From a virus: a stretch of 26,104 nucleotides of DNA. Position 1 is the first letter of the stretch; each line of letters starts with the position of its first letter. The DNA lies in IMG/VR virus record IMGVR_UViG_3300027759_000377, positions 1 to 26,104 of that record. The stretch is one strand, 5' to 3'. A program made the position numbers and the translations under genes. Shown piece by piece: positions 11,244 to 19,544 of this stretch. The notes beneath the pieces were generated by a model. It saw only the letters and a program-made list of their open reading frames with translations, did not search any database and was not told where the DNA came from.

Positions 11244-12314
11244 ATGGAGAAAACTAGTGAGATATATGATTTACTTTTAAGAGTGAAAAATGGTTATGAT
11301 CCAGGATGGTCATCATATTTCTCAAGATATGATGATATTTTAGATGATATACGATTTAACGATAAATCACCAGGTTTAAGTACGGTTGTGATTAAATTTA
11401 TGAGTTATGACGACTATTTTAAACTTTTTGATGAGGATGAATTATATGATGAAGATATTCGGACAATACAATATTTTTTAAATAATCAATGGGAAAACGA
11501 CAATTACGACACATATGAATTATCTCAAAATTGGAATGAAGGATACCTTCAAAATTATTTTAACGAGGAGAATTTAGAACTTATTAACAATATTACATCT
11601 ATATTATACAATAATTCCTCAAAAATGAGTTTTAAACAAAAGTCACAATTAATTCACGATAATTTTAGTGATGAGGTTGAATCAATAACATCTGAATGGT
11701 CGGAGATTGAACACAATTGTAAAATTAGTAAAATACAAGAACTATTATACGAAGAATTTGGTAATCAATTTTACACTATGGGTATTAGGGAGGAATCTGC
11801 TTTATATAAGTATAGGGTGACAGTTAACTCATTAATAAGGTTATTCAACATATTTAAACTCCAAGATAAAAATATTTCTGATGTATTAAAAGAAATAATA
11901 AAAATTAATGGTGAATCCCACAGTGAGAATTACAATGAAATGTATTGGAATACAGGTTGTGAAGATTTTGATGAGGAAAGTTTTAACAGAGATGCTAATT
12001 GGTATCTAACCAAAATTTATGACAAAATTTTAGATGATGATAAATATGTTGATGTCTACGAGTATTTCCACATTAAAGAATTAATTGAAAAGGAATACGG
12101 ATTTGATAAATGGAATAAAATTAATACTAAAGATGACCTATACTTCAATATCAATGAAATTGATTCCGAAACAAATAAAATAAATATAACTATTAGGAGT
12201 AACAATGGTGATGAAGATCGTTCTGTAACATATGACGAACTAATTAGATTACAAACCCAATACGAATTATTTAACGAAATACGAAAAATACAAAACAAAA
12301 TTTTTTTAATTTGA
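11244..12314 (+). CDS. acidic 356-residue protein, unknown
   Basis: The ATG at 11244 is chosen because an in-frame upstream ATG at 11049 lies inside the tmRNA gene and the ~65 residues it would add are not protein-like. The product is rich in Asp, Glu, Tyr and Asn (MEKTSEIYDLLLRVKNGYDP; FKLFDEDELYDEDIRTIQYF), with no signal peptide, membrane helix or catalytic motif that I recognise. It appears mostly helical. Acidic phage proteins can mimic DNA, but the even spread of aromatic residues argues for an ordinary globular fold. A promoter for the next gene overlaps its 3' end. Confidence 0.7.
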   Translation: MEKTSEIYDLLLRVKNGYDPGWSSYFSRYDDILDDIRFNDKSPGLSTVVIKFMSYDDYFKLFDEDELYDEDIRTIQYFLNNQWENDNYDTYELSQNWNEGYLQNYFNEENLELINNITSILYNNSSKMSFKQKSQLIHDNFSDEVESITSEWSEIEHNCKISKIQELLYEEFGNQFYTMGIREESALYKYRVTVNSLIRLFNIFKLQDKNISDVLKEIIKINGESHSENYNEMYWNTGCEDFDEESFNRDANWYLTKIYDKILDDDKYVDVYEYFHIKELIEKEYGFDKWNKINTKDDLYFNINEIDSETNKINITIRSNNGDEDRSVTYDELIRLQTQYELFNEIRKIQNKIFLI

Positions 12315-12324
12315 AATAAATCCA

Positions 12325-12332
12325 TATATTTG
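12325..12332 (+). promoter_or_regulatory. TATATTTG -7 element, leaderless start
   Basis: The -7 element ends four bases before the ATG at 12337. No clear TTG at -33 is seen. The segment TTTGTGGTATGGAAAGA is shared with the promoter/start at 5618-5634. Confidence 0.5.
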
Positions 12333-12336
12333 TGGT

Positions 12337-13122
12337 ATGGAAAGAAATTATGAATTACTGAAAGAAGTTTTGTCGGTTCCCACAAAAACTTATCAAGAAG
12401 ATTTAATGGTACAATATATCTGCGATTGGTTGGATGCGAATAACATCCCCTATTATGTTGATGAACTTTACAATGTGTATGCAACCAAAAAAACTGACGA
12501 GAATGTTGAGTTTTTTCCTTGTGTTGTGGCACATACCGATACCGTTCACAATATTGATACAATCAATGTTGTTGAGGAAATGTTACCTGACGCACAAGGT
12601 AATGTCAAATTATCCCTAAAAGCGTATAACAACGAAGGATATCCGACAGGTATTGGTGGGGATGATAAATGTGGTGTGTATGCTTGTTTGGAGTTGTTAA
12701 AAGAACTTCCCAATCTTAAAGCGGCATTCTTTGTTTCTGAAGAGACGGGGTGTAAAGGTTCGTTCAATTCCGATCCAAAATTCTTTGAGAATATCGGATA
12801 CGCAATTCAATTTGACGCACCTGAAAACAATATGATTTCAGAATTTTTAATGGGTGTTAATATGTTTGATCGTGACAGTAGATTTTTTGAGGTTGGTGGT
12901 AAATTGATCACAGAACATTTCCCCTCAAATACGAAATACCATAAACACCCGTATACCGACATTTACCCAATTAGAACCAAGTATAACATTGCTTGTTTCA
13001 ATATCTCAATCGGATATTATAGATACCACACCGCAAACGAATATGTTGTTGTGGAGGATGTATACAACGGAATTAAAGTTGGTAAATTGATGATTGACGA
13101 ACTTGGTTATTCTAAACATTAA
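12337..13122 (+). CDS. M20/M28-type zinc peptidase
   Basis: This 261-residue protein has VVAHTDTVH (His66, Asp68), GIGGDDKCGVYA (Asp109/Asp110) and FVSEETGCKGS (Glu135/Glu136), the ordered metal-ligand and catalytic motifs of M20/M28/M42 peptidases such as tripeptidase T; YRYHTANEY near the end supplies the last His. At 261 residues it is much shorter than PepT (about 400), so the usual dimerisation domain is missing. Such enzymes hydrolyse short peptides in the cytoplasm. Its neighbour is a convergent ClpC-like unfoldase, so it could help recycle degradation peptides. Expression probably starts from the TATATTTG element just upstream. The family call is strong; the substrate is unknown. Confidence 0.85.
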   Translation: MERNYELLKEVLSVPTKTYQEDLMVQYICDWLDANNIPYYVDELYNVYATKKTDENVEFFPCVVAHTDTVHNIDTINVVEEMLPDAQGNVKLSLKAYNNEGYPTGIGGDDKCGVYACLELLKELPNLKAAFFVSEETGCKGSFNSDPKFFENIGYAIQFDAPENNMISEFLMGVNMFDRDSRFFEVGGKLITEHFPSNTKYHKHPYTDIYPIRTKYNIACFNISIGYYRYHTANEYVVVEDVYNGIKVGKLMIDELGYSKH

Positions 13123-13125
13123 AAG

Positions 13126-13153
13126 AAAAGGAGGTTATTCAACCTCCTTTTTT
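13126..13153. terminator. bidirectional terminator between convergent genes
   Basis: AAAAGGAGGTT-ATTC-AACCTCCTTTT with T-runs on both strands. The stop codon of the Clp gene lies in this hairpin, so its last codons form one arm. Confidence 0.9.
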
Positions 13154-15189
13154 CTTCTACCTCTTTTCTTTGGTTCGGATGTAATCCTTAATTCAATATC
13201 TATCGTTTGTGAATCACCTTCACCTTTAACAAATAACATATATTCTTTTCCCACAGATACCTCATCAAGTAAAATCTTCTCTGAAATCAAATCCTCAATT
13301 TTATCCTGAATTGCTCTTTTGATAGGTCTTGCACCGAATTGAGCATCAAACCCCACCTTTGATATGAACTTAATAATAGAATCTTCGTAAGAAACATTAT
13401 ATTTCATATACTCCAATCTCTTAATTAATTTATCAACCTCCAATTTAACAATTTTATCAATATCATCCTCCTTTAATGGATTAAAGATAATCACATCATC
13501 AATTCTATTTAAAAATTCAGGAGAGAAAAATTTGCTCAATTCCTTTTTAAGGATATCTCGTTTTTGTTCTTCCTCAACATAATCACTTTTTTTGAATCCG
13601 ACTCCGGTACCAAAATCTTGTAATTTCCTAACACCAATATTTGATGTCATAATTATTAAACAGTTTTTGAAGTTAATTTTTCTACCCAAACTATCTGTAA
13701 GGTGCCCATCATCTAACATCTGAAGTAATGTTGAGAATATGTCTTTATTTGCTTTCTCAATCTCATCAAATAAAATAACCGAATATGGTTTATTTTTAAC
13801 TTGTTCGGTAAGTTGTCCCCCCTCTTCGTGTCCCACATATCCTGGAGGTGATCCAATCAATCTTGAGATGGTATGTTTTTCTTGGTATTCTGACATATCC
13901 ACTCTAATCATATTATCTTCACTACCAAAAATTTCTTTTGCTAATTGCTTCGCTAAAAATGTTTTACCAACACCTGTTGAACCCAAGAAGATAAATGAAC
14001 CGATTGGTTTATTCGGATCCTTAATTCCAACTCTATTTCTTCTAATTGCCTTTGAGATTTTTCCCACCGCTTCGGATTGTCCAATAACCAATTCATTTAA
14101 TGTTTGATCTAACCCAACTAAAGATTTTGTTTCATCAATTGTAATTTTGCTAACAGGAATTTTTGTCATATTTGAAACTACCTCATAAACTAACTCGGGA
14201 CTAATCTCTTTCTTTTTGATTTTTAATTCTTCGTCAAATTTTTTCTTTTCATCTTCTAATTTCCCCAAAATTTTTCGTTCCTTATCCCTCAATTCTGCGG
14301 CCATTTCAAACTTTTGACTTTTGATTACCTGAAGTTTCTCTTCTTTAATATCGGAAGCTTGTTGTTTTAATTTTTCAATTACTTCGGGTAATTTAATATC
14401 CACTTGTGATCTGGCACCAACCTCATCAAGAATATCAAATGCTTTATCGGGAAATTCTCTATCCGTGATGTATCTATCCGCTAACTCAACACATAAATCT
14501 AAAATTTCATCACTGTATAATACTTTGTGGTGATCCTCATATTTTGATTTACTATTTTTCAAAATAATCAAGGTTTCCTTTTTTGTTGATGCGTCAACAA
14601 TAATCTTTTGGAATCTTCTTTCTAATGCTCCGTCTTTCTCAAAGTTTTTACGGTATTCATCTAATGTGGTTGCTCCAACACATTGTATTTCCCCTCTTGC
14701 CAATGCAGGTTTGAAGATATTTGACGCATCTAATGAACCTGAAGAACTTCCCGCACCAACTATAGTGTGAATCTCATCAATGAATATAATAATGTTTGGA
14801 TTATTTTGGAGTTCCTCAATAATAACCTTCATTCTCTCTTCAAATTGTCCACGGTATTTTGTTCCGGCAACAATTGAGTTCATATCTAAAGATACAATTC
14901 TTTTATCGGATAAATTTTTAGGACAATCACCCTCAAATATTTTCATCGCTAAACCCTCAACAATTGCGGTTTTACCACAACCAGGTTCACCTACTATAAT
15001 TGGGTTATTTTTCTTTCTTCTTGATAGGACTTGTGCAATACGCATAATTTCCTTTTCCCTACCGACAACAGGATCTAACTTACCTTCACTTGCAAGTTTA
15101 TTCAAATCCTTACTAAAGTTGTCTAACACAGGAGTTCCTTTATCTGACGACTTTTTGTTTTTGTCATCGCTATCCATATTTTCTATCAT
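13135..15189 (-). CDS. ClpC-like double AAA+ protein unfoldase
   Basis: This 684-residue protein has two AAA+ modules. D1 has Walker A GEPGCGKT (67-74), Walker B IIIFIDEI (133-140) and [10 protein letters not shown]2 has Walker A GSTGVGKT (403-410), Walker B VILFDEIE (471-478), [17 protein letters not shown] and GAR sensor 2 (619-621). Between them, about residues 286-315, is a UVR-like coiled motif ([13 protein letters not shown]), as in ClpC. VGF (530-532) sits where ClpC has its ClpP-contacting loop. The N-terminal Clp repeat domain is missing: the protein starts with a 20-residue polar leader, so adaptor use must differ. It ends in a basic tail ([11 protein letters not shown]). It would unfold proteins for the host ClpP. 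It is transcribed opposite to its neighbours, with two palindromes upstream. Confidence 0.92.
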   Translation of the reverse strand: MIENMDSDDKNKKSSDKGTPVLDNFSKDLNKLASEGKLDPVVGREKEIMRIAQVLSRRKKNNPIIVGEPGCGKTAIVEGLAMKIFEGDCPKNLSDKRIVSLDMNSIVAGTKYRGQFEERMKVIIEELQNNPNIIIFIDEIHTIVGAGSSSGSLDASNIFKPALARGEIQCVGATTLDEYRKNFEKDGALERRFQKIIVDASTKKETLIILKNSKSKYEDHHKVLYSDEILDLCVELADRYITDREFPDKAFDILDEVGARSQVDIKLPEVIEKLKQQASDIKEEKLQVIKSQKFEMAAELRDKERKILGKLEDEKKKFDEELKIKKKEISPELVYEVVSNMTKIPVSKITIDETKSLVGLDQTLNELVIGQSEAVGKISKAIRRNRVGIKDPNKPIGSFIFLGSTGVGKTFLAKQLAKEIFGSEDNMIRVDMSEYQEKHTISRLIGSPPGYVGHEEGGQLTEQVKNKPYSVILFDEIEKANKDIFSTLLQMLDDGHLTDSLGRKINFKNCLIIMTSNIGVRKLQDFGTGVGFKKSDYVEEEQKRDILKKELSKFFSPEFLNRIDDVIIFNPLKEDDIDKIVKLEVDKLIKRLEYMKYNVSYEDSIIKFISKVGFDAQFGARPIKRAIQDKIEDLISEKILLDEVSVGKEYMLFVKGEGDSQTIDIELRITSEPKKRGRRKKEVE

Positions 15190-15241
15190 ATTCTTAACTT
15201 TTTAAAAATGTAATTTAAAAAAAAGAAAAAGTATATTATTT

Positions 15242-15254
15242 TGACATTATGTCA
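15242..15254. promoter_or_regulatory. operator-like palindrome 1 (TGACAT-T-ATGTCA)
   Basis: A perfect 13-base inverted repeat in the region upstream of the ClpC-like gene. A second repeat of the same half-site lies about 31 bases away, centre to centre. Confidence 0.6.
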
Positions 15255-15270
15255 TTCACTTTTTTTATTT

Positions 15271-15287
15271 ACTGACATTTTGTCAGT
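15271..15287. promoter_or_regulatory. operator-like palindrome 2 (ACTGACA-TTT-TGTCAGT)
   Basis: A 17-base inverted repeat sharing TGACA/TGTCA half-sites with palindrome 1. The 31-base spacing is close to three helical turns, so two dimers could bind the same face. Confidence 0.65.
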
Positions 15288-15353
15288 TTTAATACTTTGG
15301 CGTGGATTGTTATAATAAAATATCCTTTTGGCGGATCTTTTTTTTATAATGGT

Positions 15354-15362
15354 ATATTTATA
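15354..15362 (+). promoter_or_regulatory. ATATTTATA motif, candidate late promoter
   Basis: It precedes the ATG at 15378 by 15 bases. Confidence 0.55.
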
Positions 15363-15377
15363 TAAAAACTAAAAACT

Positions 15378-15962
15378 ATGAGTAAATCATTATTTACAAT
15401 TGATTCTTTTGAAAAAGAAAGAATTTTGGAAATGCATCAAACCGCATTGAAAAACAATTACTTGAACGAACAAGCAACACCAGTACCAACTCCGATTTTA
15501 AAAACAAAAATGAGTGATTTACCTACGGATAAAATTATATTAAGTAATGGATCAGATATTACGGTATATCCTACTTGGAACCAACAAGGGACTGAACCAA
15601 AAAGTACATTTAGAATATTAAGTAATTATGGGAAGGATAAGGTAACTAATAAATTATCACCTAATGTAGTTTCAATGACTATGGCTAATAATGAATTGGG
15701 AGGATTTAACATTGGGTTAACTTATAATTGTTTAGAAAGAAAAATAACAAATGTCGGTGTTCAATCGCCAAATGATACATCAACAATGGCAAACGCTAGA
15801 TATAGATTGAATACAAATAACCAAATTAAAAGTTTTACTAATAGTGCTCAATATCCTAAAATGGTGCAAAGTCACATTAAAGAAATTATAGAAAAAACTG
15901 GTGTCTCAACAACAGAAGGTCCCGTATTAGAAATTATAAATTATTATTGCTCAACCAAATAA
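15378..15962 (+). CDS. tagged protein of unknown function
   Basis: This is a 194-residue protein. The N-terminus MSKSLFTIDSFEKERILEMH then QTALKNNYLNE is a tag-type amphipathic helix ending in L-N-E, a longer version of those in four other genes. The body has beta-type segments (TDKIILSNGSDITVYPTWNQ; GGFNIGLTYNC) and two Cys (YNCLERK, YYCSTK) that could form a disulfide. There is no enzymatic motif. It is a monocistronic unit between an ATATTTATA motif and a bidirectional terminator. Confidence 0.7.
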   Translation: MSKSLFTIDSFEKERILEMHQTALKNNYLNEQATPVPTPILKTKMSDLPTDKIILSNGSDITVYPTWNQQGTEPKSTFRILSNYGKDKVTNKLSPNVVSMTMANNELGGFNIGLTYNCLERKITNVGVQSPNDTSTMANARYRLNTNNQIKSFTNSAQYPKMVQSHIKEIIEKTGVSTTEGPVLEIINYYCSTK

Positions 15963-15964
15963 AT

Positions 15965-15991
15965 AAAAAAGGACTCATTGAGTCCTTTTTT
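15965..15991. terminator. bidirectional terminator between convergent genes
   Basis: AAAAAAGGACTC-ATT-GAGTCCTTTTTT serves the tagged gene on the plus strand and the secreted-protein gene on the minus strand. Confidence 0.92.
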
Positions 15992-15993
15992 AT

Positions 15994-16437
15994 TTATTCC
16001 AACGATTTATATCCGTTGGATGTCCCGTTCATATTACTAATAAAGTAAAAGGTAAATTTAGGGTGTTTCTTATCTTTTTCGTTTTGATTAATTATAATAT
16101 GGCTATTGACAGGTTCTCCAGTTAATAACTCCACATCATTGAATGTGATAAAAATTAAACCTTTCTTTACCTGATAATCAATTACAGTTTCCGTCTCAAT
16201 AAGTTTATCATTATAAAATAACATAATTTTTTTAGTGTCTAAATGAATCACATATTTATTAGTTCCTCCTGATCTAAATTCTTTTACCAACATATTATCT
16301 TCTTTAATGACATCTTCATAAGAAGAATATTTTCCACTATTAAATCCAAGATGATTTTTAAATTCTACCTCAATAGTTTGGGAATAAGAAACAAATGAGA
16401 ACATAACCGTAAACAACGCAACCAACAAATTTTTCAT
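15994..16437 (-). CDS. small secreted protein, unknown
   Basis: This 147-residue protein has a clear Sec signal peptide (MKNLLVALFTVMFSFVSYSQ, cleavage probably near residue 19) of the style common in Bacteroidota. The mature part is beta-rich with no cysteine (KYVIHLDTKKIMLFYNDKLI; QVKKGLIFITFNDVELL). It is one of only two protein genes on the minus strand. It resembles host periplasmic proteins of unknown role and may be a host-derived or conversion gene expressed apart from the late genes. Function not assignable. Confidence 0.75.
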   Translation of the reverse strand: MKNLLVALFTVMFSFVSYSQTIEVEFKNHLGFNSGKYSSYEDVIKEDNMLVKEFRSGGTNKYVIHLDTKKIMLFYNDKLIETETVIDYQVKKGLIFITFNDVELLTGEPVNSHIIINQNEKDKKHPKFTFYFISNMNGTSNGYKSLE

Positions 16438-16523
16438 AATTTTAATTTTTATATTATTTATACGAAGATAAGTAAATTATTCAGTTATCCAAAATAATTA
16501 TTACATTTTTTTAAAAAAAAGTT

Positions 16524-16766
16524 ATGGGAATTACAAAAGAAGAAATATCAGGAACATCAATCATAAACGAAATTCAATCAAGTAATATTAAGAAAACCGT
16601 TTATGACACTATCACTAAAAAATTATTAGTTGAATTTAATAACGGGACACAATATGAATATGATGACGTTCCCCACCAAACATACACACAATTTAGAATG
16701 ACGGATTCTCAAGGAAAATTCTTTAGTTCTAAAATTGCAAAAGCTTTCAAATACAAGAAACTGTAA
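16524..16766 (+). CDS. KTSC-domain protein
   Basis: This is an 80-residue protein. Residues 16-80 (SSNIKKTVYDTITKKLLVEF; YEYDDVPHQTYTQF; SQGKFFSSKIAKAFKYKKL) follow the KTSC pattern: Ser/Asn start, two beta strands, Y-x-Y-x-x-VP, then a Ser-x-Gly-x-(F/Y)-F-x-x-x-I segment. KTSC domains are small, widespread in phages and bacteria, and of unknown biochemical role. The next gene starts about 30 bases downstream, so the two may be co-expressed. Confidence 0.75.
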   Translation: MGITKEEISGTSIINEIQSSNIKKTVYDTITKKLLVEFNNGTQYEYDDVPHQTYTQFRMTDSQGKFFSSKIAKAFKYKKL

Positions 16767-16797
16767 ATAAATCAAATAATCATTGTATTTATTATTG

Positions 16798-17532
16798 ATG
16801 GATAAATACAATGATATACTTTCAAGTTTTAAAGTTCAAAAAGAACTAAACCCTAAAATTTGGGATGGTAAAGATGACAAATCTGTAATGAAACCTGAAA
16901 TTAGAGAAAGGTTACTTGAGATTGCATATGAGTTTATTGATTCTTTAGGTGTTGATATTGTCGTTACAGATATTATAATGACAGGTTCACTTTCTAACTA
17001 TAATTGGTCCAAATACTCTGATGTTGATTTACACATTGTCGCAAACTTAAACCAATTCCAACCTAATCAAATTGATTTATACAAAGAATTTTTTAACCTT
17101 AAAAAAATCATATTTAACGATAATCACGATATAACAATATACGGATACGATGTTGAACTTTATCTTCAAGATGAAGAAGAAACTCATTTCAGTAGTGGCG
17201 TGTATTCCGTATTATTTGACGAATGGGCAAATAATCCTAAAAAAGAATCTGTTAGTATTGATAAAGAACAAATCAAGAATAAAGCAAATCAATGGATGGA
17301 TATTATTGATGGAGTAATTGATAATATGAAAGATGAAGACATTGATACCTCCAAAGAAATAATTAAAAAATATAAGGACAAATTAAAAAAATATAGAACC
17401 TGTGGATTGGAAAAAGATGGAGAATACTCTAATGAAAATTTGGTATTTAAAATGTTAAGAAGAAACGGATATATTGAAAAATTATACAATTTTGGTAATG
17501 AATTTTTAGATAAAAAATTATCAATCAATTAA
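16798..17532 (+). CDS. DNA polymerase beta-type nucleotidyltransferase
   Basis: This is a 244-residue protein. GSLSNYNWSKYSDVDLHIV (Gly63-Ser64, Asp75, Asp77) is the nucleotidyltransferase core motif GS-x(n)-DxD, and DVELYLQ downstream offers the third carboxylate. The C-terminal half is helical and Lys-rich. Such enzymes transfer a nucleotide to RNA, protein or a small molecule; the target here is unknown. With tRNAs and tmRNA in the genome that lack CCA, a CCA-adding role is conceivable, but the protein lacks the family's other motifs that I would expect. The ATG at 16798 is preferred over an in-frame TTG at 16783. A GTATTTATT motif lies just upstream. Confidence 0.75.
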   Translation: MDKYNDILSSFKVQKELNPKIWDGKDDKSVMKPEIRERLLEIAYEFIDSLGVDIVVTDIIMTGSLSNYNWSKYSDVDLHIVANLNQFQPNQIDLYKEFFNLKKIIFNDNHDITIYGYDVELYLQDEEETHFSSGVYSVLFDEWANNPKKESVSIDKEQIKNKANQWMDIIDGVIDNMKDEDIDTSKEIIKKYKDKLKKYRTCGLEKDGEYSNENLVFKMLRRNGYIEKLYNFGNEFLDKKLSIN

Positions 17533-17580
17533 AAAAAAATACCATATTTAATCGTTGTGTTAATAAACGATGATTATGAT

Positions 17581-17589
17581 ATATTTATA
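17581..17589 (+). promoter_or_regulatory. ATATTTATA motif, candidate late promoter of the structural module
   Basis: The motif is 33 bases before the ATG at 17623, further than usual, leaving an A-rich leader. It heads the run of four closely spaced genes to 21787. Confidence 0.5.
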
Positions 17590-17622
17590 TAATAAAAAAT
17601 AATTTTATAAAAAAAACACAAA

Positions 17623-19140
17623 ATGGGAAGTTTAAGACCGATAGGTAGTGAAAAACTACAAGGAATGGATAAAATCAAGAGAATTATTGAAATTTCTCGT
17701 TATAATGAACATATTCCAAACCCTGTGAATGAAATTGAATCAAAAGAATATTCTCGTTCTCTTGCCGATGGTAATAGATATGAAATAGTTAAAGAAAGAT
17801 TGGGTTATATCATTAAAAATCAAATTTCTGAAGGTGTTTCAGAATATATTGATCAGATGAAACATAGAAAATATTATCCATCTTATTCTCAAGCATTAAA
17901 AAGATTAAATTTAATGGCTAAAGAATTGAATGTTCTTCACGAAAATAGAAGTGAGGTATCAATGTTTGGAGAAGAGAAAAAATATTACCTTAAGAGAGAT
18001 ATGATGGAGAAGTTAGATATGGATCCAAATAGTATGGACGAACTTGATGAACAAGCACCTGTCCCAGCTCCCGCTCCGGCACCCGCACCTGCTCCGGCAC
18101 CTGTAGCATCTCCAGCACCCGCTCCCGCACCTGAAGAAATGCCTGTAGAACCTGAAGGGGAATTTCCAGCACCTGAAGAAGGTATGGAAGATGATGAGAT
18201 GGATAATGAAGAAGAAGTTACATTTAAATCAATTCAAAAATTGACAGGAAAATTGGCTCAAAAAATTCGTGACTTTGATTCTAAAGGTGAGGATGAAGAC
18301 GAATCTATGGATAGTAATGATGTTAAATATGTTATCAATTCAATTTTATCATCGTTAGATTTATCAGTATTAGATGATGACGATGTTGACGAAATTCTTT
18401 CTCGTTTTGAGGATGAAGAAGAAGGAATGCCGTCAGAAGATGGTATGGACATTGAAGAACCTATGGAACCGTCACCTGAAGGGGAAGAAGGGGGAGAGTT
18501 ACCTCCACCGGCTGAAGGAGAAATGTCTGAAATGGAAAACTTGGGGAGTAGGTTTATTGACAGACTTACAGGGGCTTATGCCTCATCTATAGGTAAAAAA
18601 TTACCTGGTGTGCACGAAATGTTTGACGAAGATGATATGGAAGATTTTGATATGGAAGATGATAAATTTTCTATGAGAGGTAACTTCTTTGATGGTGAGG
18701 ATGAAGAAAATGAATGGAGTTTTGAAGACGAGGAGGAAGAAAATGAATGGAGTTTTGAAGACGAGGAGGAAGATGAAGATGATCATACTATGAGAGGTGC
18801 GAGAAAACACAGAAGAATGTATGATGATGAAGGTCATTTATCTCACGGAACATTTGGTGAATCTAAAGTAGACAAAATCATTAAAAAATATTTTGAAATT
18901 GACGATAAAGAAAAACAATTAAATGAAGAAAAAAGAAGACAGGAATTGAAAAATCACATTTCTGAAACTAGATCCGAAATTAAAAGATTATCTGAAACAA
19001 TTAGTCAAGAAAGAATGTCAGTTAAATTTTTGAGTGAAAATAAAAAGGCAAGATTAATTGGAATTACAAATAAGAAAAATTTGGTATTCAAATTAAACGA
19101 AAACCAAGTTAAAATTTCACCAAAAGGAAATATTCTATGA
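17623..19140 (+). CDS. acidic, low-complexity structural-module protein
   Basis: This is a 505-residue protein. Residues 1-130 are a mixed, mainly helical domain (MDKIKRIIEISRYNEHIPNP; YPSYSQALKRLNLMAKELNV). About 143-172 is a Pro/Ala repeat linker. Most of 173-400 is strongly acidic, including two tandem 11-residue repeats EENEWSFEDEE coded by a 33-base direct repeat (18703-18768). The C-terminus is a coiled-coil helix (KEKQLNEEKRRQELKNHISE) and a short basic end. Acidic, helical and abundant-looking, it could be a scaffold or core protein, but homology cannot be claimed. The stop overlaps the next ATG (ATGA), indicating translational coupling. Confidence 0.75.
   Translation: MGSLRPIGSEKLQGMDKIKRIIEISRYNEHIPNPVNEIESKEYSRSLADGNRYEIVKERLGYIIKNQISEGVSEYIDQMKHRKYYPSYSQALKRLNLMAKELNVLHENRSEVSMFGEEKKYYLKRDMMEKLDMDPNSMDELDEQAPVPAPAPAPAPAPAPVASPAPAPAPEEMPVEPEGEFPAPEEGMEDDEMDNEEEVTFKSIQKLTGKLAQKIRDFDSKGEDEDESMDSNDVKYVINSILSSLDLSVLDDDDVDEILSRFEDEEEGMPSEDGMDIEEPMEPSPEGEEGGELPPPAEGEMSEMENLGSRFIDRLTGAYASSIGKKLPGVHEMFDEDDMEDFDMEDDKFSMRGNFFDGEDEENEWSFEDEEEENEWSFEDEEEDEDDHTMRGARKHRRMYDDEGHLSHGTFGESKVDKIIKKYFEIDDKEKQLNEEKRRQELKNHISETRSEIKRLSETISQERMSVKFLSENKKARLIGITNKKNLVFKLNENQVKISPKGNIL
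18703..18768 (+). repeat. two perfect 33-base tandem copies inside the acidic protein gene
   Basis: Each copy encodes EENEWSFEDEE. DNA identity between the copies shows recent duplication or slippage and suggests variable copy number between related phages. Confidence 0.9.
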
Positions 19141-19544
19141 ATAAATTAATATACATCAATGGTTTAGGTCCAAATTATAAAGGCGATAATATATATGAAT
19201 TTATATTTTCAGATACTTTAGAAGTTTGGGGTGAGAATTGGGATTCAAAACCGGCAAATGGTTACCCACTTCCTCCCGACATTGAGTATGTTAAAAAAGT
19301 TGGTGTATTAAGAAACGGAGAAATAACATTGGAATTAATACAAGATTCCGATGTTTTTTCACTTATAGACGCGACTGATGATGTTATTGCATTAGGTTGG
19401 GAGAAAGAAACTGAAGAACTTGATTTCTCTATAACAAAAAGGTTAGTGTTTAAATTTGGGCAAACCGAAGAAGAAGTAAAAAATAAATTATATGAACGAG
19501 ATATCGTTCTTGAGTTTGAAAAAAAGGTAGTATATGAAAACTAA
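19137..19544 (+). CDS. conserved-looking structural-module protein, unknown
   Basis: The 135-residue product is beta-rich and acidic (MNKLIYINGLGPNYKGDNIY; EFIFSDTLEVWGENWDSKPA). It overlaps the upstream gene by four bases and the downstream gene by 11, so all three are translated from one message. No signal, membrane segment or motif is visible. Its place just before the packaging genes suggests a virion or assembly role (inference). Confidence 0.75.
   Translation: MNKLIYINGLGPNYKGDNIYEFIFSDTLEVWGENWDSKPANGYPLPPDIEYVKKVGVLRNGEITLELIQDSDVFSLIDATDDVIALGWEKETEELDFSITKRLVFKFGQTEEEVKNKLYERDIVLEFEKKVVYEN

Noticed and set aside
13739-15205. Plus-strand frames opposite the Clp gene
   Set aside because: They are antisense shadows of a well-conserved AAA+ coding sequence.
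16798-17532. Assignment as a CCA-adding enzyme
   Set aside because: Attractive because most array tRNAs lack encoded CCA, but only the general nucleotidyltransferase motif is visible and the family-specific nucleotide-recognition motif was not found by eye.
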